NCBI GenBank assembly: GCA_023664325.1
Contig: JAMPFS010000029.1
Span: 1-42,556, forward strand
Direction: 5' to 3'
Length of the DNA stretch: 42,556 nucleotides
Source: Clostridium sp.
GTDB lineage: Bacteria; Bacillota; Clostridia; Lachnospirales; Lachnospiraceae
Shown: one piece after another, positions 8,723 through 17,364 of the stretch
Layout of the letters: every line of letters begins with the position of its first letter
How positions within the stretch are numbered: position 1 is the stretch's first letter
Notes under the pieces: generated by a model
What the model saw: the letters and a program-made list of their open reading frames with translations, nothing else
Database searches by the model: none
Told to the model about the DNA's origin: nothing
Position numbers and translations under genes: made by a program

Positions 8723-9568
8723 TTAAAGAATTTCCACACAATTCCCAAACTTCTTCATTTCCTCCCTGTCCGGGCCATAGGTGCGGTAAAAACGGCAGCT
8801 CAATTTTTCCTTCCCGAGCAGATACCAGTAATAATTCATCATCAGCATAGTTGCGACCGGCATCGCCTGTTCAAACCGCTTTATCAGCTCGCCTGTGACT
8901 TCTTCACATGCCGCATTCGGACGGCTTCGTATGATAATCCCCCGGAGCGCTTCATAATGCCCGGATACCCCAAGCAGGGAATGCAGCGTACCCTTTTTCA
9001 TCATATTTGTCGGCAGCAGCCAATTAGTCATGCGCTTCATGTGCTGCAGGGAAATGCCAATTTCCCTTCCCGTTAAGCCCTCATAAAACATCGCCACCTG
9101 CTCTGCTTCCTTCCTTGTGAGACGGATTGTCACTGAATTATGGCACACCGGATTATAGCCATCCCGTTCTAACAATTCCCGCTCCAAATCCATTTCAATC
9201 TCCGTATGGCTTAATCCCTTATTTTCTATGCAGTATTGAATATAACTATGACATTCACTGTCCAGCGCAAAATGACAGATCATCCCCAATATATAAGAAA
9301 GCCCTGCTCCCTTCGCAGGATTTTCCTCCGCTAAAATGATTTCTCCTGCATGGGAGAAAAAATCCGCCGCCATTTCCTTATGCATGGCAAAGCCTAAATG
9401 ATTCCGTTCCGTCCTTCCGGGGATTCCATAGTAAAACAAAAGGTCAGGCCCATATAATCCTAAATCAAACATTTTAGGAAAATGGGCAATGACCTCCCGC
9501 ACTTTCTTATTTGATAAATGATATAAAATGTCCTGTCCAAATTTGTAATGGGTATAAGCTGCTGGCAT
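8723..9568 (-). CDS. Zinc-dependent phospholipase C-like protein
   Basis: A 281-residue protein resembling the zinc-dependent phospholipase C/S1-P1 nuclease fold family. It begins MPAAYTHYKFG, the common start of this Firmicutes group, and has conserved His/Asp positions at YTHY, GPDLLFYYG, NHLGFAMHKE and CHFALDSECHSY that could form a metal site. No signal peptide is seen, so it appears cytosolic, unlike the classical secreted phospholipases. Start 9568 has AGGAGG about 10 bases upstream. The real substrate of this group is not established. Confidence 0.72.
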   Translation of the reverse strand: MPAAYTHYKFGQDILYHLSNKKVREVIAHFPKMFDLGLYGPDLLFYYGIPGRTERNHLGFAMHKEMAADFFSHAGEIILAEENPAKGAGLSYILGMICHFALDSECHSYIQYCIENKGLSHTEIEMDLERELLERDGYNPVCHNSVTIRLTRKEAEQVAMFYEGLTGREIGISLQHMKRMTNWLLPTNMMKKGTLHSLLGVSGHYEALRGIIIRSRPNAACEEVTGELIKRFEQAMPVATMLMMNYYWYLLGKEKLSCRFYRTYGPDREEMKKFGNCVEIL

Positions 9569-9588
9569 ATTGCATATTCCTCCTGACA

Positions 9589-9613
9589 GAAAAAGGGGTG
9601 TACATTCACACCC
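9589..9613 (-). terminator. Short terminator after aroB
   Basis: On the minus strand GGGTGT, 6-base loop, ACACCC, then CTTTTT. The stem is only 6 bp, so it may leak into the gene starting at 9568. Confidence 0.55.
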
Positions 9614-9686
9614 TGTTACTCCTCTTGATGACATATAGAATACGCAAAAATCTTATGGTTTATTCATAGAAAAAATTTTCATCGCT

Positions 9687-10799
9687 TTACATTGCCATGA
9701 TAATCTCTCTGGCAGTACTTTCTTCCACCGGAGTGGCAAACACGCCATCTTCAAATTCCACCACATCACCAATGCCTTTTTGAATCACAAACCGCAGCCT
9801 GCCATCCCTCACCTTTTTATCGGTATAGAGTTTCCTCACAAGCGCCTCCCTGTCAATATAATCCGGAAGCTTTGTCGGAAGCTTTGCCTGCTTTAACAGT
9901 GCAATGACGGCATCCCGCTGCTTGTCCGTCACATAACCCATCTGAAACGCCAGCATGACTTCTGCCACCAGTCCAATTGCGACCGCTTCACCATGCAGCA
10001 AACGGTAATCACTGACCGTCTCCACTGCGCGTCCTACGGTATGTCCGAGATTTAATACCTCCCGCAATCCGCTTTCCCGCTCATCCTTCATCACAACTTC
10101 ATATTTTACTTCGCAGTTCACCTCTGCAATATGCTCACAGGCTTCCTTTTCCAAAGCTAAAATCTGATCCATATTTTCCTTCAGATATTCAAAGAAATCT
10201 GCCCTTGCGAGGCACGCATGTTTAATCGTCTCCGCAAGACCACTGATGATCTCACGTTCCGGAAGAGTCTTCCACGTTGCAATATCAAGGTACACCTTCT
10301 CCGGCTGATTAAACAATCCAATCAGATTCGTGGCAAGCGGCGTGTCTACTGCGGTCTTTCCACCAACAGAGGCATCTGCTGCTGCCAAAAGAGTGGTTGC
10401 ATAATTGATAAAAGGAACACCCCTTCCAAACGTTCCTGCCACAAATCCTGCCAGATCCGTCACAACGCCACCGCCAACTGCAATCACACAGCAGTCTCTG
10501 CGGTAGCCCTTTGCCAACATGGCATCCTCGATATCCTCTTTTGTCCTGCGTGTCTTACTCTTTTCCCCAGCCGGAAATACAAACACATCCGCCTGGTATC
10601 CTGCTTCTTTTAAAAGCGCAGCGATTCCATCTGCATATAATTCTTTTACCGTGCTGTCCGTCACCACCGCAAATTTTTTCATTCTGCCGACCAAGCCATT
10701 CCCGATATCCTCAATCAGCTTATGTTCCAGTTCATATCCAATCTCAATCTCGTAGCTGTCATCCACAATTTTTTTCAATTCAACATTAAATGTACGCAT
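9687..10799 (-). CDS. aroB: 3-dehydroquinate synthase
   Basis: A 370-residue NAD-dependent, metal-binding enzyme for step two of the shikimate pathway, turning DAHP into 3-dehydroquinate. Visible signatures are GGGVVTDLAGFVAGTFGRG, the substrate loop SVGGKTAVD, LAETIKHA, and the metal ligands in LNLGHTVGRAVE and LLHGEAVAIG. Start 10799 has GGAG 7 bases upstream and gives the usual length; the longer frame to 10922 covers the promoter and leader hairpin. No other shikimate genes are nearby. Confidence 0.95.
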   Translation of the reverse strand: MRTFNVELKKIVDDSYEIEIGYELEHKLIEDIGNGLVGRMKKFAVVTDSTVKELYADGIAALLKEAGYQADVFVFPAGEKSKTRRTKEDIEDAMLAKGYRRDCCVIAVGGGVVTDLAGFVAGTFGRGVPFINYATTLLAAADASVGGKTAVDTPLATNLIGLFNQPEKVYLDIATWKTLPEREIISGLAETIKHACLARADFFEYLKENMDQILALEKEACEHIAEVNCEVKYEVVMKDERESGLREVLNLGHTVGRAVETVSDYRLLHGEAVAIGLVAEVMLAFQMGYVTDKQRDAVIALLKQAKLPTKLPDYIDREALVRKLYTDKKVRDGRLRFVIQKGIGDVVEFEDGVFATPVEESTAREIIMAM

Positions 10800-10847
10800 A
10801 GTCTTTCTCCGTTTCCGCAATTTATTCCATATTTTAAACTGTTCCAT

Positions 10848-10871
10848 GCGCCCCGGAACATCCCGAGGCGC
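10848..10871 (-). other. Leader hairpin of aroB
   Basis: A GC-rich hairpin of 9 pairs (one G-T) with a 6-base loop, about 50 bases upstream of the aroB start and downstream of its promoter. It has no T-run. It could stabilise the mRNA or affect translation; no known regulatory RNA was recognised. Confidence 0.45.
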
Positions 10872-10893
10872 AAACAAAATAACCATGGATAAA

Positions 10894-10922
10894 ATTATAG
10901 CAAAAATTTCTTCTTCAAACAA
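10894..10922 (-). promoter_or_regulatory. aroB promoter
   Basis: On the minus strand TTGTTT (10922-10917), a 17-base spacer and TATAAT (10899-10894). It predicts a leader of roughly 90 bases. Confidence 0.65.
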
Positions 10923-10970
10923 TTCCTATTTCCATACTTTCATGGAATAAACAAAACGGATCATAATATA

Positions 10971-13601
10971 TTACGCAAGCCCACGCTCCTCAAGCCAGTC
11001 ATACGGAAGAATCCTGCCCTTTCTCTTTGCCACACCCTTGAAATGGAAGGAAACAATGGTTGCCATTGTAAAGATGATAAATAACACAACCATTACCTTT
11101 ACGGATGCCGCAATGCTCTCTCCGCCGCAAATGGTGCTCCGAAATGCATTTACGGTATAAGTAAACGGCACAAGGTTATGAATTTTCGATACAAAGCCCG
11201 GTGAAAGCTCAACCGGATAGGTTCCAGCAGAACCTGCAAGCTGCACGACCATAAATACCAGCATCAGGAAACTTCCAATCTTCCCTAACCAGATATTAAA
11301 GAAATACATGATGGACGTAAAGGTGACCGCTGTCAGACAGGCAAATGCAATCGTTTTTCCATACTCTTCCGGATGGAATCCTGCCAGTTTATTTAACATG
11401 GTAATCAGGAAGATGCCCTGCAAAACAGCTACCGGATATAATACGGTTGCCTTACTTGCCCACCATGCAAGCCCTGACTTCAACTCGCCTTTATAGGACA
11501 TTAACGGATATACCAGACAAAATGCCAGGCATCCTACCCAAAGTCCCACTGACATCATATATGGCGCCATAGCATGCCCATTGTTTTCAACATGTGTAAT
11601 CTTTGTCTCCTCATCCTCGATCGGTGTTGCAAACATCTCATAGGTATCCGTATTGGTATGAACTTCTTTTATCTCATCAGCGCCATCCTGCACTGCATCA
11701 TACAATTCTCCGGAACCATCCTGCAATTTGTTCATTCCATCCTGCAATTGCAAAGAACCGTCATACAGCTTCAAAGAGCCGTCGGAAAGCTTTGCAGCGC
11801 CCTCTGCCAACTGGGTTGTTCCACTTAACAGCGTTATATTATTAGAGGTTAACTGCTTGGTTCCAGACAGTAAATCCGAAGCTCCTGTATTCAATTGCTT
11901 TGCGCCGGATGCAAGATCTGAAATGCCTTTTGCTACCGCAGGGGTATTGTTTTTAAGTGCCTTTGCGCCTTCTTTTAGCGTAGTATTATTCGCTGTCAGA
12001 GTATCAAATCCCTGATTCAATGCTGTGATACCTGCCGCTGCGGTCGGAAAGGCTGCGGTAGCAGTTTCCAGCTTCTGTAACCCTGCCGATACCTGCTTTG
12101 CGCCTGTCTCCAGTCTTGCCGCGCCACTATATGCCTCCTGCAACCCTGCATTGAGCGCTGCCATCATTGTCTGTGGATTTGCCTCTGCCATCTTGCTTGC
12201 CCCGGCAGACAAACCCTGAACTGCCGGTGTCAATCCGTCTGACACACCGGATAATGCGCCGCTGATAGTCTGCATGCTATTGGTATCTAAACGAATCGTT
12301 GATATCTGCCCAATATTCTTTAATGTTGTCAGTGCGTTATCGACATCAGCCCCATCCTTCTTCGCCTGCTCTAAATCCGCAATGACACTGTTAATTGCAC
12401 TATTCGCATTTTCAATGGATTGATTCGTCTGGGAAATGCTGCCCGCACTGTCGCTAAGCACTTTGGCGCCCTGGCGTGAAAGGCTCGCAGCGCTTGAGAT
12501 AGCCTCACTTGCCTTCTGGATCGTATTTGCTGCCTCTGTCATGCTGCCGGATAAACTTCCCAATGCCTGTGATGCACCGCCCACACTTGACTGAATCGTA
12601 CCAATGCCTTCTTTCAGGCTTGCAGCTCCCGAAACAAGGGAAGGACTTGTTTTAGAACCGGTTGTCACTGCCGCATTTAACTGACTGATACCATCTGATA
12701 CATCACCAAGCTTCTCCAACGCAGCAAGCTTCTTCGCGCCCGCCGCCAACTGATCTGCGCCATCTACATAAGCCGTAATACCGTCTGCGAGGGTATCTAC
12801 ACCTTCTGTATACTGTTTACTCTTTGTCTTTAAGGTATCCGTGCCTTTCTTTAAATCCCTGGTTCCCTTTGAAAGCTTCTTTGCACCAGCGTTAATCTTG
12901 CCTGCGCCGTCTGTATAATCCTTGACACCCTTTTCCAGCTTTGCGGTTCCATCTGTCAGATCGTTTGCGCCATTTGCCAGCGTATTCAAATTTGTCGAAA
13001 TCGTGTCGCTGCCTTTTGCAGCCTCCGCAATTCCTTCTTTTAATTCTAATGAACCGTCCGCTGCATCCTGCATGCCATCCCCAATCGTCGCAATCTGATC
13101 AAATACATTCTCCGAGTAGGTCTTTGTAACCTGGGCAGCCACACGATCCTTAATTTTCAACAGCGCGGTCTCACTCATCTTGGATGCAATGTAATTCGTA
13201 CCGGGATTTGTCTCATATGTAAGCTCCATTTTCTTCGGCTTTTCATCCATTAAGGTGGTTGCATTTTTTGAAAAATCCTCCGGAATTGTGATTACCATGT
13301 AAAAGGTTCCGTTTTTCAGCCCCTGCTGCGCCACATCAGCATCTACAAAATTAAAGGCAAGAGAATCATTATCTTTTAACTCCTCTATCAAATCGTCTCC
13401 AACCTGCAATGTTTTGCCTTCATACTCAACCGGAACATCATTATTCACGACAGCAACCGGCAGGTTTTCTACTTCACCATATGGATCCCACATTGATTTT
13501 AAAAATAAACCTGCATAAATTAATGGGATCGCAATAATTGCTATCACAACAATCAGCATAAACTTATTTTCCCACAAGCTTTTCCACTCATTTTTAATCA
13601 T
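10971..13601 (-). CDS. YhgE/Pip family membrane protein
   Basis: An 876-residue ABC-2-like membrane protein of the YhgE/Pip group, named after a lactococcal phage infection protein and related to type VII secretion-associated membrane proteins. One N-terminal helix (about residues 14-35) is followed by a long extracytoplasmic region of repeated L-x-x-G-A/T-x-x-L units typical of the family, then five or six helices from about residue 677 to 860. The start at 13601 has AAGGA upstream. It is divergent from a TetR regulator, a very common pairing that suggests regulated expression, possibly in response to a membrane-active compound. The transported molecule is unknown. Confidence 0.88.
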   Translation of the reverse strand: MIKNEWKSLWENKFMLIVVIAIIAIPLIYAGLFLKSMWDPYGEVENLPVAVVNNDVPVEYEGKTLQVGDDLIEELKDNDSLAFNFVDADVAQQGLKNGTFYMVITIPEDFSKNATTLMDEKPKKMELTYETNPGTNYIASKMSETALLKIKDRVAAQVTKTYSENVFDQIATIGDGMQDAADGSLELKEGIAEAAKGSDTISTNLNTLANGANDLTDGTAKLEKGVKDYTDGAGKINAGAKKLSKGTRDLKKGTDTLKTKSKQYTEGVDTLADGITAYVDGADQLAAGAKKLAALEKLGDVSDGISQLNAAVTTGSKTSPSLVSGAASLKEGIGTIQSSVGGASQALGSLSGSMTEAANTIQKASEAISSAASLSRQGAKVLSDSAGSISQTNQSIENANSAINSVIADLEQAKKDGADVDNALTTLKNIGQISTIRLDTNSMQTISGALSGVSDGLTPAVQGLSAGASKMAEANPQTMMAALNAGLQEAYSGAARLETGAKQVSAGLQKLETATAAFPTAAAGITALNQGFDTLTANNTTLKEGAKALKNNTPAVAKGISDLASGAKQLNTGASDLLSGTKQLTSNNITLLSGTTQLAEGAAKLSDGSLKLYDGSLQLQDGMNKLQDGSGELYDAVQDGADEIKEVHTNTDTYEMFATPIEDEETKITHVENNGHAMAPYMMSVGLWVGCLAFCLVYPLMSYKGELKSGLAWWASKATVLYPVAVLQGIFLITMLNKLAGFHPEEYGKTIAFACLTAVTFTSIMYFFNIWLGKIGSFLMLVFMVVQLAGSAGTYPVELSPGFVSKIHNLVPFTYTVNAFRSTICGGESIAASVKVMVVLFIIFTMATIVSFHFKGVAKRKGRILPYDWLEERGLA

Positions 13602-13699
13602 TATGATTCCTTCTTTCCATATTGTTTTTAATAGATTATATATCTGTTAATCAATAGCAACTTGTTTAGTAGATATCACCTCCATTAATAAACAAATTG

Positions 13700-13728
13700 T
13701 TGATTTTTATTTTTGTTTGTATTATACT
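13700..13728 (+). promoter_or_regulatory. Promoter of the TetR gene
   Basis: TTGATT (13700-13705), 17-base spacer, TATACT (13723-13728). The implied leader of about 100 bases contains the palindrome at 13752-13780. Confidence 0.5.
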
Positions 13729-13751
13729 GAACCTGTCAGGACAAGACAACC

Positions 13752-13780
13752 ATTAATAACACCTCGTTTTGATTATTAAT
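13752..13780. promoter_or_regulatory. Candidate TetR operator
   Basis: ATTAATAA and its exact inverse TTATTAAT, 13 bp apart, in the divergent yhgE/tetR region. A single CATTAATA half-site recurs at 13683-13690. Position and symmetry suggest the operator of the adjacent TetR protein, but AT-rich palindromes arise easily by chance. Confidence 0.4.
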
Positions 13781-13832
13781 AGACATTTTATTTGGATTTT
13801 ATCTATTATTTTTGCAGGAAAGGATGGATTTT

Positions 13833-14411
13833 ATGGCAGAAAAAATGGATCGACGCATCCGCAAGACACGCGCACAGCTCCGTGCAGGTCTTGCACGGCT
13901 TATGCAAAAGAAAAATATTCATGAAATCACGGTTACAGAACTAGTAGATGAAGTAGATATTAACCGCTCTACTTTCTATCTCCATTATGAAGATATTTAT
14001 CAAATGTTAGAAAGCATTGAACAGGAAATTATGGATGAAATAAAAAACTCGATTGAAAAAAATCCAATCGAGCCGATCGCCAGCAGTAAAGCACAGGCTT
14101 TTATTGTACACATTTTTTCTTATCTGGCAGAAAACCGCGAAATCTGCAATGCCCTGCTTGGGCCACATGGAGACATGGCATTTGTGGAACGCACAGAAAA
14201 ACTGGTTGCCGAGACCGTATTTGATTCTCTTTCCGCCCAATTTCCAAGAAATACTCCGGATCTGATTTATACTTATTCCTTCTGTCTCACCGGCTTAGTC
14301 GGAATGGTGAAGGCATGGCTGTCTGCCGAGCATCCCGAATCACCACAGTATATGGCGGATCTGACGCACCGCCTGTTCGCAAATATTACGCAGGAGATTA
14401 TTTCATCATAA
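13833..14411 (+). CDS. TetR/AcrR-family transcriptional regulator
   Basis: A 192-residue regulator. The N-terminal helix-turn-helix lies in ITVTELVDEVDINRSTFYLHYED (about residues 30-53), the TetR signature, although TFYLHY rather than TFYRYF indicates the TetR_C_7/YhgE-associated subgroup. The C-terminal ligand domain has no predictable ligand. The start at 13833 is preferred because AGGAAAGG lies 9 bases upstream; in-frame starts at 13812 and 13824 do not fit it. Divergent from yhgE, which it probably represses. Confidence 0.88.
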   Translation: MAEKMDRRIRKTRAQLRAGLARLMQKKNIHEITVTELVDEVDINRSTFYLHYEDIYQMLESIEQEIMDEIKNSIEKNPIEPIASSKAQAFIVHIFSYLAENREICNALLGPHGDMAFVERTEKLVAETVFDSLSAQFPRNTPDLIYTYSFCLTGLVGMVKAWLSAEHPESPQYMADLTHRLFANITQEIISS

Positions 14412-14436
14412 TCATCCGCAATTGCAAAACAATCAT

Positions 14437-14820
14437 TTACCTTTTGGACAATCGCCCTTCAAGAAGCTCGCTTACCATTCCTTCCTCATCAATACAGGCA
14501 TTTACTGACACACGATTTAACAGCTCAATAATTCTGACATAATCGCCATCCTGCTTCTCACACTGATGGGTTCGTCCTCCGGTTTCCATACAGGGAAGAT
14601 ACTGTACACTGTCAATACCATCTATTGTAATCCTGAGATTTAAAATTACGCTGTTCACCGTCTTGCTGCTAAAACCGAAATTACTCAGAGAATAGAAAAC
14701 CGGAACCCCTTTGTAATACTCTGCACCCTGCAGGCAATGGGGATGTCCGCCCACAATCACATCTGCCCCTGCATCAATAAATGCATAGATGTCAGGGGTT
14801 ACATTTTCTGCACGGCTCAT
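14437..14820 (-). pseudogene. C-terminal remnant of a CapA-type metallophosphatase
   Basis: The 127 codons match only the last third of CapA-family proteins (poly-gamma-glutamate synthesis/encapsulation type). GADVIVGGHPHCLQ with the metal-site histidines is followed by YYKGVPVFYSLSNFGFSS. The N-terminal GDVMLG-type metal motif and the central domain, about 250 residues, are missing. The reading frame overlaps the last 29 bases of the nuclease gene in another frame, and its only ATG has a poorly spaced ribosome site. It is best read as a broken gene left after a deletion or insertion. Confidence 0.75.
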
Positions 14821-15724
14821 ATCCTTTCAGGATTAAATTTTCTCTGCTCTCTGCCACTTCTTCTTTATTCTTCGCTTTTATGTCGCTGACACTGCTACAG
14901 GAAGGCAGATGAAATTTCTTTGTGTTGGTATTGAGAATATAGGCACTATCCGGATTATTTTCAGATTCCACGCCTGTTAAGGAGGCTCCTGTTGGGTCTG
15001 TTCCATTGTCTGCCTCTGCCAAAGCGCTTTCCCCTGTCGCATAGTCAATCACAATCCCCGGCTGACAGTTATACACAAATACATGATAACAAATTCCTTC
15101 CCCTTCATCTTCCACGGAAAAGGCTTCCATTTCCACGCCGTCTGCCACCAGATTATCACCCTCATACACTGGCGTAACCCTGTATAACACATGATTTCCC
15201 GTTGCACGCACATAATCTGCCACCTGATTCTCAAAGGGAAGCATGCCCTCTGTGTTGAGATATCTTGTTCCGGTTATCAGGTTCCGCTCATTTGCATTCT
15301 CGCCTGCCAACTGATAGCCAATTAAATGACAACGGTTATAAAGATATTTTCCATCAACATTCTCATATTTTACTGTATGCCAGCCGGAAGGCTTAATCTG
15401 TCCAATTCCCTCTCTCTCCTCCTCCGGCATAAGCTCCACGCATATATTGGCATATGCTGTTCCACATCTCCCAAGCACATCCAGTTCCGAATAACGTTCA
15501 AATGGTTCGGTATTCTTTTTCTCTTCTTCCGTAAAAGAAGGAATATTCTCATTCAAAACGGCATAAGCAACGCCCTGCCAGGCAGCTTCCGCCTTCGTCT
15601 GCTCCTCACTCTGTGATACGGAAACCCCGTTGGATACAGCACAGCCAGTCATGCCCGCCAGCAGCAAAATGCCCAGCACAATCATATATATTTTATCTCT
15701 GGAGGTTATATATATCTGTTTCAT
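14792..15724 (-). CDS. Secreted lipoprotein DNA/RNA non-specific endonuclease
   Basis: A 310-residue nuclease with a lipoprotein-type signal (hydrophobic residues 14-27, then Cys28). The nuclease domain carries the His-Asn site in YNRCHLIGYQLAG with His133, followed by ENANERNLITGTRYLN, as in the Endonuclea_NS_2 group of sugar-non-specific nucleases. A C-terminal 45-residue tail (FHLPSCSSV ... GYEPCRKCNP) with paired Cys motifs resembles the small Ada-like zinc module often fused to secreted nucleases. It probably degrades extracellular DNA for nutrition. Its 3' end overlaps the capA remnant. Confidence 0.85.
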   Translation of the reverse strand: MKQIYITSRDKIYMIVLGILLLAGMTGCAVSNGVSVSQSEEQTKAEAAWQGVAYAVLNENIPSFTEEEKKNTEPFERYSELDVLGRCGTAYANICVELMPEEEREGIGQIKPSGWHTVKYENVDGKYLYNRCHLIGYQLAGENANERNLITGTRYLNTEGMLPFENQVADYVRATGNHVLYRVTPVYEGDNLVADGVEMEAFSVEDEGEGICYHVFVYNCQPGIVIDYATGESALAEADNGTDPTGASLTGVESENNPDSAYILNTNTKKFHLPSCSSVSDIKAKNKEEVAESRENLILKGYEPCRKCNP

Positions 15725-15813
15725 ATTATTCTCTCTTTATTCTATCTTTGTCGCAAGCAGACACCAAGTCGGCTGCTTGCTGGAATTATTATAGCACAAC
15801 GGTTTCTATTATT

Positions 15814-15936
15814 CAAAAAATGCAGATAAGCAGTATATTTCGGCTGATATGTAGTTATAATATATATTAGCCGAAACAATTCTTGCATTTTTTGCCTGAT
15901 TCGGCTAAAATATAATTACAATTCATATTAGCCGAA
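15814..15936. promoter_or_regulatory. Paired palindromic operators upstream of the ATPase
   Basis: Two 37-bp palindromes with the arms TTCGGCT and AGCCGAA lie at 15839-15875 and 15900-15936, 61 bp apart. The first is enclosed by a perfect 11-bp inverted repeat (CAAAAAATGCA at 15814-15824, inverted at 15884-15894). TATAAT words lie inside each palindrome (15856-15861 and 15911-15916). The second runs directly into the AAGGAGG ribosome site of the ATPase gene. This looks like dual-operator control, but no dedicated regulator is adjacent. Confidence 0.6.
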
Positions 15937-15946
15937 GGAGGTTTCT

Positions 15947-17170
15947 ATGCGCTATATACAAAGAAGTTTAGAAAAAGTAGTATTGGAAGTTACAAAAGAA
16001 TATCCGGTTATATTGGTAACCGGTCCCAGACAGGTTGGAAAGACTACTATGCTTCAGAAATTAATGAAAGGTACAGACAGGAACTATGTTTCATTAGATG
16101 ATCTAAATGCGAGAAACCTCGCAAAAACAGATCCAGAGTTGTTTTTACAACTACATAAACCGCCGGTTCTGATTGATGAGATACAGTATGCACCAGAACT
16201 CTTTACTTATATAAAAATACATGTAGACAGGAATCATGATCCGGGAGCATTTTGGTTAACCGGTTCGCAGATATTTAAACTAATGCACGGAGTGCAGGAG
16301 TCATTAGCAGGCAGAGTCGCTGTACTCTCATTAACATCTCTATCCCAGGCTGAAATATGTAATGGTAAGACGGAACCGTTTACCATTGATTTGGATTCTC
16401 TTGCAGCCAGAAGCAAAGAAAGAAAACAGGCTGATACCAGAGGCATTTTTGAGCGAATCTTTAGAGGATCCATGCCGGCTATTGTAAGTGAACAAAATAG
16501 CAACAGTCAAATTTTTTATAGCAGCTATTTAACAACATACATTGATCGGGATGTAAAAGAGCTTTCCAATGCAATTGATTCTTTGAAGTTCCTGCATTTT
16601 ATTACTGCTGTCGCTGCAAGATGTGGTCAAATGCTGAATATTGCAGATATCGCAAAAGATTCAGATATTAATCAGAAGCTGGCAAAGGACTGGTTAGGAA
16701 TTCTGGAAACGCTGGGAATCATTTTTTATCTGCATCCATATTCCAATAACTTATTAAAACGATTGGTAAAAACACCAAAATTGTATTTCTATGATACGGG
16801 ATTGGTCTGCTATTTAACAAAGTGGAGCAGTGCAGAAACGTTAGAATGCGGAGCAATGAATGGAGCCATTCTTGAAAATTATGTTGTTGCTGAAATCATG
16901 AAAACATATCTGAACAGCGGGAGGGAACCATTCATATATTATTACCGGAACAAAGATTCAAAGGAAATTGATATTGTATTGGAACATGATGGTGTACTCA
17001 ATCCCATTGAGATTAAAAAATCATCGAACCCGGGAACCGAATTAATTAAGGTATTTCATCTGCTGGATCGTTCCTCTATACCACGGTCAAAGGGTGCAGT
17101 AATCTGCATGAAACCAGAATTATCAGCCATTGACCGGGAAAATTATATCGTGCCGGTATGGATGATTTAA
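15947..17170 (+). CDS. AAA ATPase with DUF4143 domain
   Basis: A 407-residue ATP-binding protein of the AAA_14 plus DUF4143 type. Walker A is GPRQVGKTT (about residues 26-34) and Walker B is PVLIDEIQYAPEL. The C-terminal half has the DUF4143 pattern, including LYFYDTGLVCYLT and a PD-(D/E)XK-like stretch FIYYYRNKDSKEIDIVLE. These proteins are common in anaerobes, and their function is unknown; they have been suggested to work with mobile DNA or as regulators. Start 15947 has AAGGAGG 5 bases upstream. It is isolated between the nuclease and a tRNA gene, with elaborate operator-like palindromes in front. Confidence 0.88.
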   Translation: MRYIQRSLEKVVLEVTKEYPVILVTGPRQVGKTTMLQKLMKGTDRNYVSLDDLNARNLAKTDPELFLQLHKPPVLIDEIQYAPELFTYIKIHVDRNHDPGAFWLTGSQIFKLMHGVQESLAGRVAVLSLTSLSQAEICNGKTEPFTIDLDSLAARSKERKQADTRGIFERIFRGSMPAIVSEQNSNSQIFYSSYLTTYIDRDVKELSNAIDSLKFLHFITAVAARCGQMLNIADIAKDSDINQKLAKDWLGILETLGIIFYLHPYSNNLLKRLVKTPKLYFYDTGLVCYLTKWSSAETLECGAMNGAILENYVVAEIMKTYLNSGREPFIYYYRNKDSKEIDIVLEHDGVLNPIEIKKSSNPGTELIKVFHLLDRSSIPRSKGAVICMKPELSAIDRENYIVPVWMI

Positions 17171-17200
17171 CCTCATTTTCTCAAAATTTATAAAAATCGC

Positions 17201-17229
17201 TTGCATTTTTCTAATATCCGTTATATTAT
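17201..17229 (+). promoter_or_regulatory. tRNA-Pro promoter
   Basis: TTGCAT (17201-17206), 17 bases, TATTAT (17224-17229). Transcription would begin about 7 bases before the tRNA. Confidence 0.65.
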
Positions 17230-17242
17230 TATATAGTTGCAT

Positions 17243-17316
17243 CGGGGCGTGGCTCAGTTTGGTAGAGCGCTTGGTTCGGGACTAAGAGGTCGCAGGTTCA
17301 AATCCTGTCGCCCCGA
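17243..17316 (+). tRNA. tRNA-Pro (anticodon CGG)
   Basis: The 7-bp acceptor arm CGGGGCG/CGCCCCG closes a complete cloverleaf. The anticodon stem CTTGG/CTAAG holds the loop TTCGGGA, giving CGG, which reads the proline codon CCG. The T-arm has the expected GGTTCAAATCC. The discriminator base is A and CCA is not encoded, so it must be added by the nucleotidyltransferase. Confidence 0.95.
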
Positions 17317-17327
17317 TTCACTAAAAG

Positions 17328-17358
17328 CAAGGATTACAAAATCCTTGTTTTTATTTTT
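17328..17358 (+). terminator. Terminator of tRNA-Pro
   Basis: CAAGGATT, 4-base loop, AATCCTTG, then a T-rich run. The shorter T-run on the other strand could also help stop the ROK kinase transcript. Confidence 0.85.
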
Positions 17359-17364
17359 TTATAT

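Noticed and set aside
14418..14440. Fourth copy of the palindromic repeat of the copper locus
   Set aside because: Only AATTGCAAAAC (11 bases) matches one arm, without a second arm or core; chance is likely.
15839..15936. CRISPR array
   Set aside because: There are only two units, each is itself palindromic, and they lie inside a promoter with no cas genes nearby.
15947..17316. Genomic island inserted at tRNA-Pro
   Set aside because: No integrase gene and no repeated tRNA 3' end were found in the window.
17237..17336. Open frame across the tRNA gene giving a protein-like RGVAQFGRALGSG start
   Set aside because: This is the familiar false translation of a tRNA gene; the cloverleaf is complete and has its own promoter and terminator.
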